A stretch of DNA of 64,000 bases from Nocardioides daeguensis (GCF_019192965.1 NZ_JAHTKU010000012.1:62001-126000); one strand, 5' to 3'; counted from the stretch's first letter, positions 15,830-28,183 are shown. The notes: generated by a model not told the origin, from the sequence alone. Program-made: numbers and translations.

Positions 15830-17233
15830 GTGCTGACCACCGACGTCGTCACCGCCCTCAGTCGCCTCGTCACCGAGGTGGAGCCCCCCGGCCTGCTGCC
15901 CGCCCGCGAGCAGATGGCGCTCTCGCTCGGCTGGCACATCGTGCTGGCCTGCTTCGGGGTCGCGTTCCCCGCGATGATCTTCGTGATGCACCTGCGCGGC
16001 ATCCGTCGCGACGACCCGGTCGCGCTGGGCCTCGCCCGGCGCTGGGCGAAGGTGTCCGCCGTCCTGTTCGCGATCGGCGCCGTCTCGGGCACCGTGCTCA
16101 GCTTCGAGATGGGCCTGCTGTGGCCCGGCCTGATGGGGACCTACGGCGACGTGCTCGGCCTGCCGTTCGCGTTCGAGGGCCTCGCGTTCTTCCTCGAGGC
16201 GATCTTCCTGGGCATCTACCTCTACGGCTGGGGCCGGATGCCCGGCAGACGGCACGTGCTGATGGTGCTGCCGATGGCGATCACCGGGATCATCGGCGCC
16301 TACTGCGTGCTCGCCGTCAACGCGTGGATGAACGTCCCGACCGGTTTCCGTCTCGTCGACGGCGAGGTCACCGACGTCCAGCCCTGGGCGGTGCTGTTCA
16401 ACCGGCACGCCTTCCTCCAGTTCGCCCACATGTGGGTCGGCGCCTACATGCTGACCGGGTTCTCGGTCGCCGGCGTGTACGCCGTCGGCATGCTCCGCGG
16501 CCGCCGCGACGCCCACCACCGGCTGGGCTTCCTGGTCCCGTTCGTGTTCGCCTCGATCGCCGCGGTGACCCAGCCGTTCGTCGGGCACGTCCTCGGCTTC
16601 GGCCTCGACGAGCGGCAGCCCGCCAAGCTCGCGGCCTTCGAGCTGGCCGAGACGACCGAGAGCCCCTCGCCGCTGCGGCTCGGCGGGATCCTCGTCGACG
16701 GGGAGGTCAAGGGCTCGATCGACATCCCCTACCTCGGCTCGCTGATCGCGATGAACTCGCCCGACAAGCCGGTGCCCGGGCTCGACGCGATCCCCGAGGA
16801 GGACCACCCGCCGGTCAACCTGACCCACCTGGCCTTCCAGACCATGATCGGCATCGGCACCCTGCTCGCGGCCGCCGTCGTCTGGTTCTGGTTCCAGCGC
16901 CGCCGCGGCCGAGACCTGTTGGAGAGGCGCTGGTTCCTGCGCTTCGCGGCCGCCGCCGGACCGCTCGCCGTGATCGCGCTCGAGGCCGGCTGGATCGCCA
17001 CCGAGGTCGGCCGCCAGCCCTGGATCGTGTACGACGTCCTGCGCACCACCGACGCGGTGGGCGACTACACCGCCGCCCTGTGGTGGCTGCTCGGCATCAG
17101 CACCGTGGTCTACACCGCGATGACGGTCGGCGCGGTCGTCGTGCTCCGGTCGATGGCCCGCCGCTGGCGCGCCGGAGACGCGGACCTCCCGAGTCCGTAC
17201 GCCCCCGCGGTGACGGCGGGGGAGGGCGCATGA
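15830..17233 (+). CDS. cydA: Cytochrome bd ubiquinol/menaquinol oxidase subunit I
   Basis: 467 residues, the short-Q-loop form typical of Actinobacteria. CydA holds haems b558, b595 and d and reduces O2 to water with high affinity. Conserved features: GWHIVLACFGVAFP (haem His) at ~34-47, LPFAFEGLAFFLEAIFLG with the proton-channel glutamates at ~112-130, NRHAFLQFAHMWVGAYML (haem His) at ~186-203, and GRQPWIVYDVLRT at ~393-405. A Rex operator precedes it; cydB overlaps its stop by four bases. No cydCD genes follow, so they must be elsewhere. Confidence 0.96.
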   Translation: MLTTDVVTALSRLVTEVEPPGLLPAREQMALSLGWHIVLACFGVAFPAMIFVMHLRGIRRDDPVALGLARRWAKVSAVLFAIGAVSGTVLSFEMGLLWPGLMGTYGDVLGLPFAFEGLAFFLEAIFLGIYLYGWGRMPGRRHVLMVLPMAITGIIGAYCVLAVNAWMNVPTGFRLVDGEVTDVQPWAVLFNRHAFLQFAHMWVGAYMLTGFSVAGVYAVGMLRGRRDAHHRLGFLVPFVFASIAAVTQPFVGHVLGFGLDERQPAKLAAFELAETTESPSPLRLGGILVDGEVKGSIDIPYLGSLIAMNSPDKPVPGLDAIPEEDHPPVNLTHLAFQTMIGIGTLLAAAVVWFWFQRRRGRDLLERRWFLRFAAAAGPLAVIALEAGWIATEVGRQPWIVYDVLRTTDAVGDYTAALWWLLGISTVVYTAMTVGAVVVLRSMARRWRAGDADLPSPYAPAVTAGEGA

Positions 17234-18199
17234 GCCTCGAGCTGGCGGTCGCCGCAGCCCTCTTCGTCGGCGTCATCGCCTACGCCGTGCTCGGCGGGGC
17301 CGACTTCGGCTCGGGCTTCTTCGACCTCACGGCCGGCAGCAGCCGGCGCGGCGCCGAGCTGCGGACCCTCGTCGACCACAGCATCGGCCCGGTGTGGGAG
17401 GCCAACCACGTCTGGCTGATCTACGTCCTCGTCATCTGGTGGACCGGCTTCCCCGAGTCCTTCGCCGCCGCGATGTCGACGCTGGTGCTGCCGTTGCTCC
17501 TGGCCCTGCTCGGCATCGTGCTGCGCGGCGCGAGCTTCGCCTTCCGCAAGTACGCCGCCACGCTGGCCCAGGCCCGCCTGTTCGGCATCGTGTTCGCCAC
17601 CTCCTCGATCATCACGCCGTTCTTCCTCGGCACCGTGGCCGGCGGCATCGCCTCGGGGCGGGTGCCGCTCGACGGCGCCGGCGACCACTGGTCGTCGTGG
17701 CTCAACCCGACCTCGCTGTTCGGCGGCGTGATCGCAGTCGGGACCTGCGCCTTCCTCGCCGGCACCTTCCTGGTGGCCGACGCCCGGCGCAGCGGCCAGG
17801 ACCGGCTCGCCGACGAGCTGCGGGTCCGTGCCCTGGGCGTCGGCGCCGTCACCGGCGCGATCGTGTTCGCCGCGCTCGTCCCGATCGACCACGACGCTCC
17901 CACGCTCGCGGCCGGGCTCGAGGGCCGCGCCGCGCCGCTCGTGGTCCTCGCCGGCCTCGCCGGCCTGGCGACGATGGCGCTGCTGTGGACCCGGAGGTAC
18001 GCCGTCGCGCGGATCACCGCCGTCCTCGCCGTCGCCGCCGTCGTGTCCGGCTGGGGCGTCGGCCAGTACCCGTGGCTGCTCGTCGACGAGGTGAGCATCG
18101 TCGACGCGGCCGGTGCCACGGCCACCCTGCAGGGACTGCTCGTCGCCGTCGGGCTGGCGGTCGTGGTCGTCGTCCCGCCGCTCGCCTACCTGTTCCGGC

Positions 18200-21261
<3,062 letters not shown>

Positions 21262-21333
21262 CCCGCTTCTCTGCTCCTGGGTATGACGCGCCGGTGCGGC
21301 GGTACTGCATCGGAAGCGGAGAAGGGAGCCGAG

Positions 21334-21705
21334 ATGGATGTCGAGAAGTGGTTCGGTGAGGCGAGCGACCCCGGCTGGATCGCCGTCTACGTGATCGTGG
21401 CGCTGGTGCTGGTCGCCGCGCTCGTGATGGTCGCGACCCGGCAGCGGCGTGAGCGCAACCGCCACCGGGCGCGGGAGATCCGCACCGAGGCGCGGCAGCG
21501 TGAGGGCCAGTTGCGTCAGCACGACGCCGAGGCGCGCCGGCTCGAGGCGGAGTCGGAGCAGGCCCGGGCCGAGGCCGACCGGCTCGAGGCGCTGGCCCAG
21601 CAGAAGCGGGACCGCTTCGACCGCGAGCGCGGCGAGCAGACCCACCGGTTGCGGGAGGCCGACGAGCTCGATCCGCGCTCCCGGGGCCGCCGCGAGGATC
21701 GCTGA
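21334..21705 (+). CDS. Small membrane protein with charged coiled-coil tail
   Basis: 123 residues, no known function. One membrane helix at ~16-36 (WIAVYVIVALVLVAALVMVAT), then an Arg/Glu/Gln-rich helix over residues ~40-115 with coiled-coil heptad character (EARRLEAESEQARAEADRLEALAQQKRDRF). GGAGAAGGGAG lies just upstream of the ATG at 21334. Placed between guaB and the guaB-related gene, same strand. Similar short single-helix proteins are common in Actinobacteria. Confidence 0.7.
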   Translation: MDVEKWFGEASDPGWIAVYVIVALVLVAALVMVATRQRRERNRHRAREIRTEARQREGQLRQHDAEARRLEAESEQARAEADRLEALAQQKRDRFDRERGEQTHRLREADELDPRSRGRREDR

Positions 21706-21717
21706 GCCGGTCACCGA

Positions 21718-21723
21718 TATCCT
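21718..21723 (+). promoter_or_regulatory. Probable -10 box of the guaB-related gene (leaderless)
   Basis: TATCCT, six bases, then GTG at 21730. A near-consensus -10 with leaderless spacing. Confidence 0.5.
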
Positions 21724-21729
21724 CCTCGG

Positions 21730-22836
21730 GTGAGCGACATCGAGATCGGCCGCGCCAAGCGGGCCCGGACGGCGTACTCCTTCGACGACATCGCGATCGT
21801 GCCGTCGCGGCGCACGCGTGACCCCGAGGAGGTCAGCGTCGACTGGCAGATCGACGCCTACCGGTTCTCGCTGCCGATCCTCGCGGCGCCGATGGACTCG
21901 GTCATGTCGCCCAGGACCGCGATCGACTTCGGCCGGTTCGGCGGCCTCGGCGTGCTCAACCTCGAGGGCCTCTGGACCAGGTACGACGACCCGCAGCCCC
22001 TCATCGACGAGGTGGCCGGGCTGCAGGGGGTCGAGGCCACCCGCCGCCTGCAGGAGATCTACACCGAGCCGATCAAGGCCGAGCTGATCACCGCGCGGCT
22101 GCGCGAGGTGCGCGAGGCGGGCGTGACCGTGGCGGGCTCACTGTCGCCGCAGCGCACCAAGGAGTTCGCGAAGACCGTGACCGACGCGGGCGTCGACCTG
22201 TTCGTCATCCGCGGGACCACCGTCTCGGCCGAGCACGTCTCGAGCCAGGCCGAGCCGCTGAACCTCAAGGAGTTCATCTACGAGCTCGACGTGCCCGTCA
22301 TCGTCGGCGGCTGCGCGACCCACCAGGCCGCGCTCCACCTCATGCGCACGGGCGCGGCCGGCGTTCTCGTCGGGTTCGGCGGCGGCGCCGCCCACACCAC
22401 CCGGACCGTGCTCGGCATCTCGGTGCCGATGGCCAGCGCGGTGGCCGACGTCGCCGCCGCCCGCCGCGACTACCTCGACGAGTCGGGCGGCCGCTACGTC
22501 CACGTCATCGCCGACGGCTCGATCGGCACCTCCGGCGACCTGGCCAAGGCGATCGCCTGCGGCGCCGACGCCGTCATGGTCGGCTCGCCGTTCGCCCGCG
22601 CGACCGACGCGCCCGGCCGCGGCTTCCACTGGGGCGCCGAGGCCCACCACGCCGACCTGCCCCGCGGTCAGCGCGTGCAGTTCGACCAGGTCGGCACCAT
22701 CGAGGAGATCCTGTTCGGGCCCTCCCGGGTCGCCGACGGCACCATGAACCTGGTCGGCGCCCTCAAGCGCTCGATGGCCACGACCGGCTACACCGAGCTC
22801 AAGGAGTTCCAGCGGGTCGAGGTCGTCGCCCACTGA
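21730..22836 (+). CDS. guaB3: GuaB3 family IMP dehydrogenase-related protein
   Basis: 368-residue TIM-barrel protein of the actinobacterial IMPDH-related family (GuaB3 in mycobacteria), lacking CBS domains. The loop equivalent to the IMPDH catalytic GPGSICTTR reads GGGAAHTTR, with His222 in place of the catalytic Cys; the preceding GGCATHQAALHLM strand is conserved. True IMPDH activity is therefore doubtful; GMP-reductase-like or regulatory roles have been considered for this family. It follows guaB as in Mycobacterium, with its own probable leaderless promoter. Confidence 0.85.
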   Translation: MSDIEIGRAKRARTAYSFDDIAIVPSRRTRDPEEVSVDWQIDAYRFSLPILAAPMDSVMSPRTAIDFGRFGGLGVLNLEGLWTRYDDPQPLIDEVAGLQGVEATRRLQEIYTEPIKAELITARLREVREAGVTVAGSLSPQRTKEFAKTVTDAGVDLFVIRGTTVSAEHVSSQAEPLNLKEFIYELDVPVIVGGCATHQAALHLMRTGAAGVLVGFGGGAAHTTRTVLGISVPMASAVADVAAARRDYLDESGGRYVHVIADGSIGTSGDLAKAIACGADAVMVGSPFARATDAPGRGFHWGAEAHHADLPRGQRVQFDQVGTIEEILFGPSRVADGTMNLVGALKRSMATTGYTELKEFQRVEVVAH

Positions 22837-22849
22837 GGAGCGACCGCTG

Positions 22850-23557
22850 ATGATCGTCGCCGCCGCCCAGTGCGAGGCGCGCGCCGGCGACCTGGCCCAC
22901 AACGTGGCGACGGCCGCCCGCCTCGTGCGTGAGGCGGGCGAGCGCGGGGCCCGGGTCGTCCTCCCGGAGGCGCACCTGTCCGGGTACGACGCCAGCGCGT
23001 TCTGCAGCGACCTGCCGACGACCAACGACCTCGCCGGGCCCTTGCTCGACCCGCTGCGGGCGGCCGCCGCGGCGGCGGGCGCGACGGTGGTCGGCTCGAC
23101 GGCCCTGCGCCGCGACCACGGCCGGACCCTCGCGTCCGTGGTCGTCGAGCCCGACGGCACCACCACGGCGCCGTACGACAAGCAGCACCTCGACGGCGAC
23201 GAGCCGACCTGGTTCGTCCCCGGTGAGCACCCCGCGACGATCACCGTCGACGGCGTGGTGCTGGGGCTCTCGATCTGCCGCGACGGCAGCGTCCCCGAGC
23301 ACGCCGCGACCGTGGCGGCGGCCGGCGCGTCGGCGTACCTCGCCTCGGTCGCCTACTTCCCCGGAGGCGCCCGCCGCCTCGACGTCACCTACGCCGCCCG
23401 CGCGCTCGACCACGGCCTGCACGTCGTGGTCGCCGGGCTGACCGGGCGCTGCGGGACGTCGACCTTCATCGGCGGCTCCGCCGTCTACGGGCCGAACGCC
23501 GAGGCGCTGGTGCGGCTCGGTGACGAGGAGGGCATCGCGCTCGCCGAGATCCGTTGA
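22850..23557 (+). CDS. Carbon-nitrogen hydrolase (nitrilase superfamily)
   Basis: 235 residues with the full catalytic triad of the superfamily: Glu40 (VLPEAHLSGY), Lys111 (YDKQHL) and Cys143 (SICRDGSVPEHA). These enzymes hydrolyse amides or nitriles, for example omega-amides, carbamoyl compounds or NAD-related amides. The sequence is short for the family (usual 260-300), with a compact C-terminus. ATG is 13 bases after the guaB3 stop, so the two are probably co-transcribed. Substrate not determinable. Confidence 0.82.
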   Translation: MIVAAAQCEARAGDLAHNVATAARLVREAGERGARVVLPEAHLSGYDASAFCSDLPTTNDLAGPLLDPLRAAAAAAGATVVGSTALRRDHGRTLASVVVEPDGTTTAPYDKQHLDGDEPTWFVPGEHPATITVDGVVLGLSICRDGSVPEHAATVAAAGASAYLASVAYFPGGARRLDVTYAARALDHGLHVVVAGLTGRCGTSTFIGGSAVYGPNAEALVRLGDEEGIALAEIR

Positions 23558-23667
23558 GCTTCCCCATCCTCACCGTTGAGTTGCCGCATCCCCTCGGTCG
23601 AGCTGCCACGTCGGCCAGCTCGACGGTGAGGTCGGGGCAGGTCAACGGTGAGGATGCGGCAGGTCAA
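23554..23667. repeat. Palindromic cluster of ~22-bp repeat units (REP/BIME-like)
   Basis: Units resembling TTGAGCTGCCGCATCCTCAC occur as two forward copies (23554-23575, 23576-23597), a partial third (from 23598), and two inverted copies (23624-23645, 23646-23667). A central TCGAGCTG / CAGCTCGA pair (23598-23605, 23616-23623) folds the whole into a long stem. It lies between convergent genes and may end transcription from both sides. It is probably a dispersed repeat, to be checked elsewhere in the genome. Confidence 0.7.
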
Positions 23668-23672
23668 CCGGG

Positions 23673-24263
23673 TCAGGGGCGCAGGCCGCGCGCCAGCGTC
23701 GCGGTGAGCCGGTCGGTCCAGGCGTCGTCGAGCCGGCCGGGCGTGAGCAGCACCCCGGCGATGATCGTCCCGACGACGCTCTGGATCAGGTCGTCGGCCC
23801 GGGCGTCGGGATGTGCCTCGCCGGCCGCCACCGCGACGGCGAGCCGCTCGTCGATCGCCCGGAACGCCCCGGCGAAGCGCTCCAGCATGGCGGCGTGCAG
23901 GTCGGGCCAGGTAGTGATCTCGGCCAGCAGGGCGGGCAGGGCGGCCGTGCCGACGGGCGAGCAGAGGGCGTCGCGGGCGCCGCGGACGATGCCGGCGAGG
24001 TCCTCCTCCAGCGACCCGCCGAGGTGCAGGTCGAGGGCCAGCTCGCTGGGGAACGCGGCCTCGTGGACGAGGTGGGGCAGGGCGGTCCAGCGGCGGTAGA
24101 GCGCCGCCTTCGTCGTCCCGGCCCGGGCGGCGACGGCCGTGCCGGTCACCGCGGCGTACCCGCCCTCGGCGAGCAGGGCGCGGACCGCCTCGAGCGCCGC
24201 CTGCTCGATCCGCGGGTCCCGTGGCCGGCCGGTCGCCCGGGCCGCGGGCGGTTCCGTCCCCAT
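23673..24263 (-). CDS. TetR/AcrR family transcriptional regulator
   Basis: 196 residues. The N-terminal helix-turn-helix reads RIEQAALEAVRALLAEGGYAAVTG then VAARAGTTKAALYRRWT at ~38-54, the TetR recognition helix. The C-terminal ligand domain resembles TetR_C_11/16 types. GGGGAAGAGG lies before the ATG at 24263. It is divergent from the phosphotransferase-aldehyde dehydrogenase genes and likely controls them and itself; two palindromes lie in the shared 88-bp gap. Confidence 0.88.
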   Translation of the reverse strand: MGTEPPAARATGRPRDPRIEQAALEAVRALLAEGGYAAVTGTAVAARAGTTKAALYRRWTALPHLVHEAAFPSELALDLHLGGSLEEDLAGIVRGARDALCSPVGTAALPALLAEITTWPDLHAAMLERFAGAFRAIDERLAVAVAAGEAHPDARADDLIQSVVGTIIAGVLLTPGRLDDAWTDRLTATLARGLRP

Positions 24264-24283
24264 GACCTCTTCCCCTCTTTCGA

Positions 24284-24294
24284 TACCGACGGTA
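24284..24294. promoter_or_regulatory. Short palindrome, candidate operator of the local TetR regulator
   Basis: TACCG-A-CGGTA is a perfect inverted repeat, overlapping a second one (CGGTACCG, 24290-24297), 20 bp upstream of the TetR start. The position suits autoregulation. Confidence 0.5.
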
Positions 24295-24314
24295 CCGTAA
24301 CGCGGGTCGTGACA

Positions 24315-24328
24315 TAGAACACGTTCTA
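24315..24328. promoter_or_regulatory. KstR-type operator before the phosphotransferase gene
   Basis: TAGAAC-AC-GTTCTA fits TnnAACnnGTTnnA, the motif known for KstR, the TetR repressor of cholesterol catabolism in mycobacteria and rhodococci. It lies 24 bp before the GTG of the phosphotransferase gene. A second copy is at 49166-49179. Confidence 0.65.
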
Positions 24329-24351
24329 GTAGCGTGGAGGCAGGAGGTCCC

Positions 24352-25506
24352 GTGAGCGAGTCGTTGCCCGCAGAGATGGCCGAGATGACCCTGCAGCGGT
24401 CGAGCCGTGACCAGGGCGCGGTCCACGACCGCCTCGAGGAGTGGCTCACCGGCCTGCTGCCCGAGGGCGCCGCGCCGGAGGTGAGCATCCACGACGGGGT
24501 GCAGACCAACGGCATGTCGAGCGAGACGGTCCTGCTCGCGATCACCACCACCGAGGAAGGCGCTCGCGTCACCCGTGAGTACGTCGCCCGCGTGGCGCCT
24601 GCGGCCGACGACCTGCCCGTCTTCGCGGAGTACCGCCTCACCGACCAGTACGACGCGATGCGCCTCGCCGGCGAGCTCGCCGGCGTACCCGTCCCGACCG
24701 TCGGCCTCAACGAGCCGACCGGCGACGTGCTCGGCACGCCGTTCTTCCTCATGGACCGCCTCGACGGTGCGGTACCGCCCGACGTGCTGCCGTACCCGTT
24801 CGGCGACAACTGGCTCTTCGACGCCTCGCCCGAGCAGCAGGAGAAGCTGCAGCGCAGCACCGTCGAGGTGCTCGCGAAGCTGCACGGCATCCCCGACGCC
24901 GCCTCCACCTTCGGCTTCCTCGACCCCGCGGTCACCGGCCACGAAGGGCCGACCGCGCTCGCGCGCAACCTCGCCAAGACCCGCGCCTGGTACGAGTACG
25001 CGATCACCACCGCCGAGGCGAGCCCGCGCTCACCGCTCATCGAGCGCGGCCTGGCCTGGCTCGAGGCGAACCTGCCCGCCGAGGAGGGCGCGCCGGTGCT
25101 GGTGTGGGGGGACGCGCGGATCGGCAACATGATGTACCGCGACTTCGAGCCGGTCGCCGTCCTCGACTGGGAGATGGCCACCCTCGGTCCGCGCGAGATG
25201 GACCTCGCCTGGCTGGTCTTCGCCCACCAGGTCTTCCAGGAGATCGCCACGATGCTCGGCCTGCCCGGCATGCCCGAGTTCCTGGCGACCGACGACGTCG
25301 TGGCGACGTACCGCGAGCTGAGCGGCGTCGAGACCGGCGACCTCACCTGGTACCTGCTGCACGCCGCCGTCAACTGGGGCTGCGTGTTCCTGCGCACCAG
25401 CGCCCGCCAGATCCACTTCGGCGAGATCGAGCGGCCCGAGGACCCCGAGGCCGTCTTCCACCACCGTCCGCTCCTCGAGCGGCTCCTCGAGGAGGTCGGT
25501 GCATGA
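24352..25506 (+). CDS. Phosphotransferase family protein (APH fold, ACAD10-like)
   Basis: 384 residues of the aminoglycoside-phosphotransferase/choline-kinase fold, in the branch that accompanies acyl-CoA and aldehyde metabolism. The catalytic loop is VWGDARIGN with Asp254 and Asn259 (Trp-Gly in place of His-Gly), and the metal Asp lies in AVLDWEMATLG at ~273. In animals and bacteria related ACAD10/11 domains phosphorylate hydroxyacyl chains. GGAGG precedes GTG at 24352. It overlaps the next gene (ATGA), heading a three-gene operon behind a KstR-type operator. Confidence 0.82.
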   Translation: MSESLPAEMAEMTLQRSSRDQGAVHDRLEEWLTGLLPEGAAPEVSIHDGVQTNGMSSETVLLAITTTEEGARVTREYVARVAPAADDLPVFAEYRLTDQYDAMRLAGELAGVPVPTVGLNEPTGDVLGTPFFLMDRLDGAVPPDVLPYPFGDNWLFDASPEQQEKLQRSTVEVLAKLHGIPDAASTFGFLDPAVTGHEGPTALARNLAKTRAWYEYAITTAEASPRSPLIERGLAWLEANLPAEEGAPVLVWGDARIGNMMYRDFEPVAVLDWEMATLGPREMDLAWLVFAHQVFQEIATMLGLPGMPEFLATDDVVATYRELSGVETGDLTWYLLHAAVNWGCVFLRTSARQIHFGEIERPEDPEAVFHHRPLLERLLEEVGA

Positions 25507-26702
25507 GCGCCACCCCGAACGCCGGGCCCGACCACGGCCTGCACGGCGAGTACCACGGCCTCGGCCCGCTCGACGAGTTCCCGATCCACCAGCTCCCGCG
25601 GCCCGTCGCGTGGGCCGGCAGCAGCGACCGCAACTTCTACGACCGCTGCTACCTCAACGCCCACGACCGCACCGGCGACCTGTTCTTGATCACCGGCCTC
25701 GGCTTCTACCCGAACCTGGGCACGAAGGACGCCTTCGTCCTGCTCCGCCGCAGCGTCGACGGCAGGGACGAGCAGACCGCCCTCCACCTCAGCGACGCCG
25801 CCGACCCGCGCGGCGCCGACCGGATGGCCCAGCAGGTCGGCAACTACCGGATCGAGGTCGTCGAGCCGCTCCACAAGCTGCGCCTGGTCCTCGAGGAGAC
25901 CGAGGGCGTCGCGATGGACCTGACCTGGGAGGGCTCCTTCCCGGTCGTCCAGGAGCTGCCGCACGTGATGCGCCAGGGCAGCGGTACGACGCTCGACGCG
26001 CAGCGCTTCGCCCAGGTCGGCACCTGGGAGGGCGTGCTCAGCGTCGACGGCACCGACATCGAGGTCACCCCCGAGCGGTGGGTCGGCTCGCGCGACCGCT
26101 CCTGGGGCATCCGGCCGGTCGGCGAGGCCGCGCCCGCCGGCAAGCCCGCGGACCCCGCCTTCGAGGGCATGTGGTGGCTCTATGTGCCGCTGCGCTTCGA
26201 GGACTTCTGCGTCGTGATCATCATCCAGGAGACCCCCGACGGCTTCCGGACGCTCAACGACTGCACCCGGACCTGGAAGGACGGCCGGGTCGAGCAGCTC
26301 GGCTGGCCGCGGGTCGAGGTCCGCTACACCTCCGGCACCCGGGTCCCCACCGGCGCGACCATCGTGTGCACCACCCCCGAGGGCAAGGAGCTCGTCCTCG
26401 AGGTCGCCTCCAAGCTGCCCGTGCCGATCCACGTCGGCGGCGGCTACGGCGGCGACCCGGACTGGACGCACGGCATGTGGAAGGGCCCCGCGTTCACCGA
26501 GCGGCTCACCTACGACATGGCCGACCCCGCCGTCGCCGGGCGCGTGATGTTCGGCGTCATCGACCACGTCGGCCGGGCCACCGTGCACGGCGCCGGGGCC
26601 GGCGTACCCGAGGGCTCCGAGGGGTGGGGCCTGTTCGAGCACGGTGCCCTCGGCCGGCACGACCCCAGCGGCTTCGCCGACTGGTTCACCCTCGCTCCCT
26701 GA
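25503..26702 (+). CDS. Hypothetical protein, AttH/CrtC lipocalin-like
   Basis: 399 residues. No catalytic motif is recognised, but the pattern of two beta-rich halves (SSDRNFYDRCYLNAHD near 40-55; WVGSRDRSWGIRP near 197-210; MWWLYVPLRFED) resembles AttH/hydroxyneurosporene synthase-like lipocalin proteins common in lipid-handling operons of Actinobacteria. It has no signal peptide. Coupled to the phosphotransferase upstream by ATGA and followed by an aldehyde dehydrogenase 26 bp on. I infer a role in binding or transforming a hydrophobic substrate. Confidence 0.6.
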   Translation: MSATPNAGPDHGLHGEYHGLGPLDEFPIHQLPRPVAWAGSSDRNFYDRCYLNAHDRTGDLFLITGLGFYPNLGTKDAFVLLRRSVDGRDEQTALHLSDAADPRGADRMAQQVGNYRIEVVEPLHKLRLVLEETEGVAMDLTWEGSFPVVQELPHVMRQGSGTTLDAQRFAQVGTWEGVLSVDGTDIEVTPERWVGSRDRSWGIRPVGEAAPAGKPADPAFEGMWWLYVPLRFEDFCVVIIIQETPDGFRTLNDCTRTWKDGRVEQLGWPRVEVRYTSGTRVPTGATIVCTTPEGKELVLEVASKLPVPIHVGGGYGGDPDWTHGMWKGPAFTERLTYDMADPAVAGRVMFGVIDHVGRATVHGAGAGVPEGSEGWGLFEHGALGRHDPSGFADWFTLAP

Positions 26703-26728
26703 CCCGCACCACCCGAAAGGAACCCCCC

Positions 26729-28183
26729 ATGACCCTCGACCGCGACGCCCTCTTCATCGGCGGCACCTGGGCCAGGCCCGCCACCGACGCCGTGCTGGAG
26801 GTGGTCTCGCCGCACACCGAGGAGGTCGTCGCGCGGGTCCCGGAGGGATCGACGGCCGACATCGACGCCGCGGTCGCCGCGGCCCGCACGGCCTTCGACG
26901 AGGGGCCGTGGCCGCGGATGAGCCCGGCCGAGCGGATCGAGGTCGTGCAGAACCTCTCCGGCCTGTACGCCGCCAAGCTGGACGAGATGGCGCGGATCAT
27001 CTCCACCGAGATGGGCTCGCCGATCTCCTTCAGCTCGCTCGCGCAGGCGCCGGCGCCGTGGATGCAGATCGAGGCCTTCCTCGCCATCGCCCGGGAGTTC
27101 CCGTGGGAGGCGACCCGGCCCGGGGCGCTCGGCAGCGACGTCGTCGTACGCCATGAGCCGGTCGGGGTCGTCGCGGCGATCCCGCCGTGGAACGTCCCGC
27201 AGTTCACGATCCTGTCGAAGGTGGTCCCGGCGTTGCTGGCCGGCTGCACCGTCGTCGTGAAGCCGGCGCCGGAGACCCCGCTCGACGCCTACCTCCTCGC
27301 CGAGCTGCTCGTCGAGGCCGGTGTCCCCGAGGGCGTGGTCTCGATCGTGGCCGGGGGCCGCGAGGTCGGCGAGCACCTGGTGCGCCACCCCGGCGTCGAC
27401 AAGGTCGCCTTCACCGGCTCCACCGCCGCGGGCCGCAAGATCGGCGCGATCTGCGGCGAGCAGCTCAAGCGGGTCTCGCTCGAGCTCGGCGGCAAGTCGG
27501 CCGCGATCATCCTCGACGACGCCGACGAGGCGACCGCCATCGAGGGCCTGAAGTTCCTCGGCGTGATGAACTCCGGCCAGGCCTGCGTCGCGCAGACCCG
27601 GGTCCTGGTCAGCCGGGAGCGGCACGACGCTTTCGCCGCGGCGCTCGCGACGGCGATCGGCGCCATGGTGGTCGGCGACCCGCTCGACCCGGCCACCGAG
27701 ATCGGCCCGATGGTCGCCCGGCGCCAGCAGGAGCGGGTGGCGTCGTACATCCGGATCGGCCAGGAGGAGGGCGCCCAGCTGCTCACCGGCGGCGAGGGCC
27801 GCCCCGACGGGCTCGACCACGGCTGGTACGTCCGCCCGACCGTCTTCGCGGGCGTCGACAACAAGATGCGGATCGCCCAGGAGGAGATCTTCGGCCCGGT
27901 CCTCTCCGTCATCCCGTACGACGACGTCGCCGACGCCGTCCGGATCGCCAACGACTCCGAGTACGGCCTGGCCGGCACCGTGTGGACCGCCGACCAGGAG
28001 GCCGGCCTCGAGGTGGCCCGCGGGGTGCGCACCGGCACCTACGGGATCAACACCTACACGATGGACTTCGCCGCTCCGTTCGGCGGCTTCAAGGCATCCG
28101 GCCTGGGGCGGGAGTTCGGTCCGGAGGGGCTGGCGCAGTACACCGAGGCGAAGTCGGTGTACCTGTCGGCGCCGCCGATGTAG
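26729..28183 (+). CDS. NAD(P)-dependent aldehyde dehydrogenase
   Basis: 484 residues, full length. The cofactor loop is FTGSTAAGRKIG at ~226-237, the general base Glu lies in LELGGKSAA at ~251, and the catalytic nucleophile is Cys286 in NSGQAC. The substrate-entry segment reads AAIPPWNVPQ (usually ITPWNYP). GAAAGGAA precedes the ATG. It is third in the operon with the phosphotransferase and lipocalin-like genes, and likely oxidises an aldehyde from alcohol or lipid side-chain breakdown. Confidence 0.92.
   Translation: MTLDRDALFIGGTWARPATDAVLEVVSPHTEEVVARVPEGSTADIDAAVAAARTAFDEGPWPRMSPAERIEVVQNLSGLYAAKLDEMARIISTEMGSPISFSSLAQAPAPWMQIEAFLAIAREFPWEATRPGALGSDVVVRHEPVGVVAAIPPWNVPQFTILSKVVPALLAGCTVVVKPAPETPLDAYLLAELLVEAGVPEGVVSIVAGGREVGEHLVRHPGVDKVAFTGSTAAGRKIGAICGEQLKRVSLELGGKSAAIILDDADEATAIEGLKFLGVMNSGQACVAQTRVLVSRERHDAFAAALATAIGAMVVGDPLDPATEIGPMVARRQQERVASYIRIGQEEGAQLLTGGEGRPDGLDHGWYVRPTVFAGVDNKMRIAQEEIFGPVLSVIPYDDVADAVRIANDSEYGLAGTVWTADQEAGLEVARGVRTGTYGINTYTMDFAAPFGGFKASGLGREFGPEGLAQYTEAKSVYLSAPPM

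Noticed and set aside
24264..26660. Minus-strand open frame extending the TetR gene to nearly 1000 codons
   Set aside because: Everything beyond the TetR start is antisense to the phosphotransferase and lipocalin-like genes; no domain is recognisable and a good RBS marks the TetR start at 24263.
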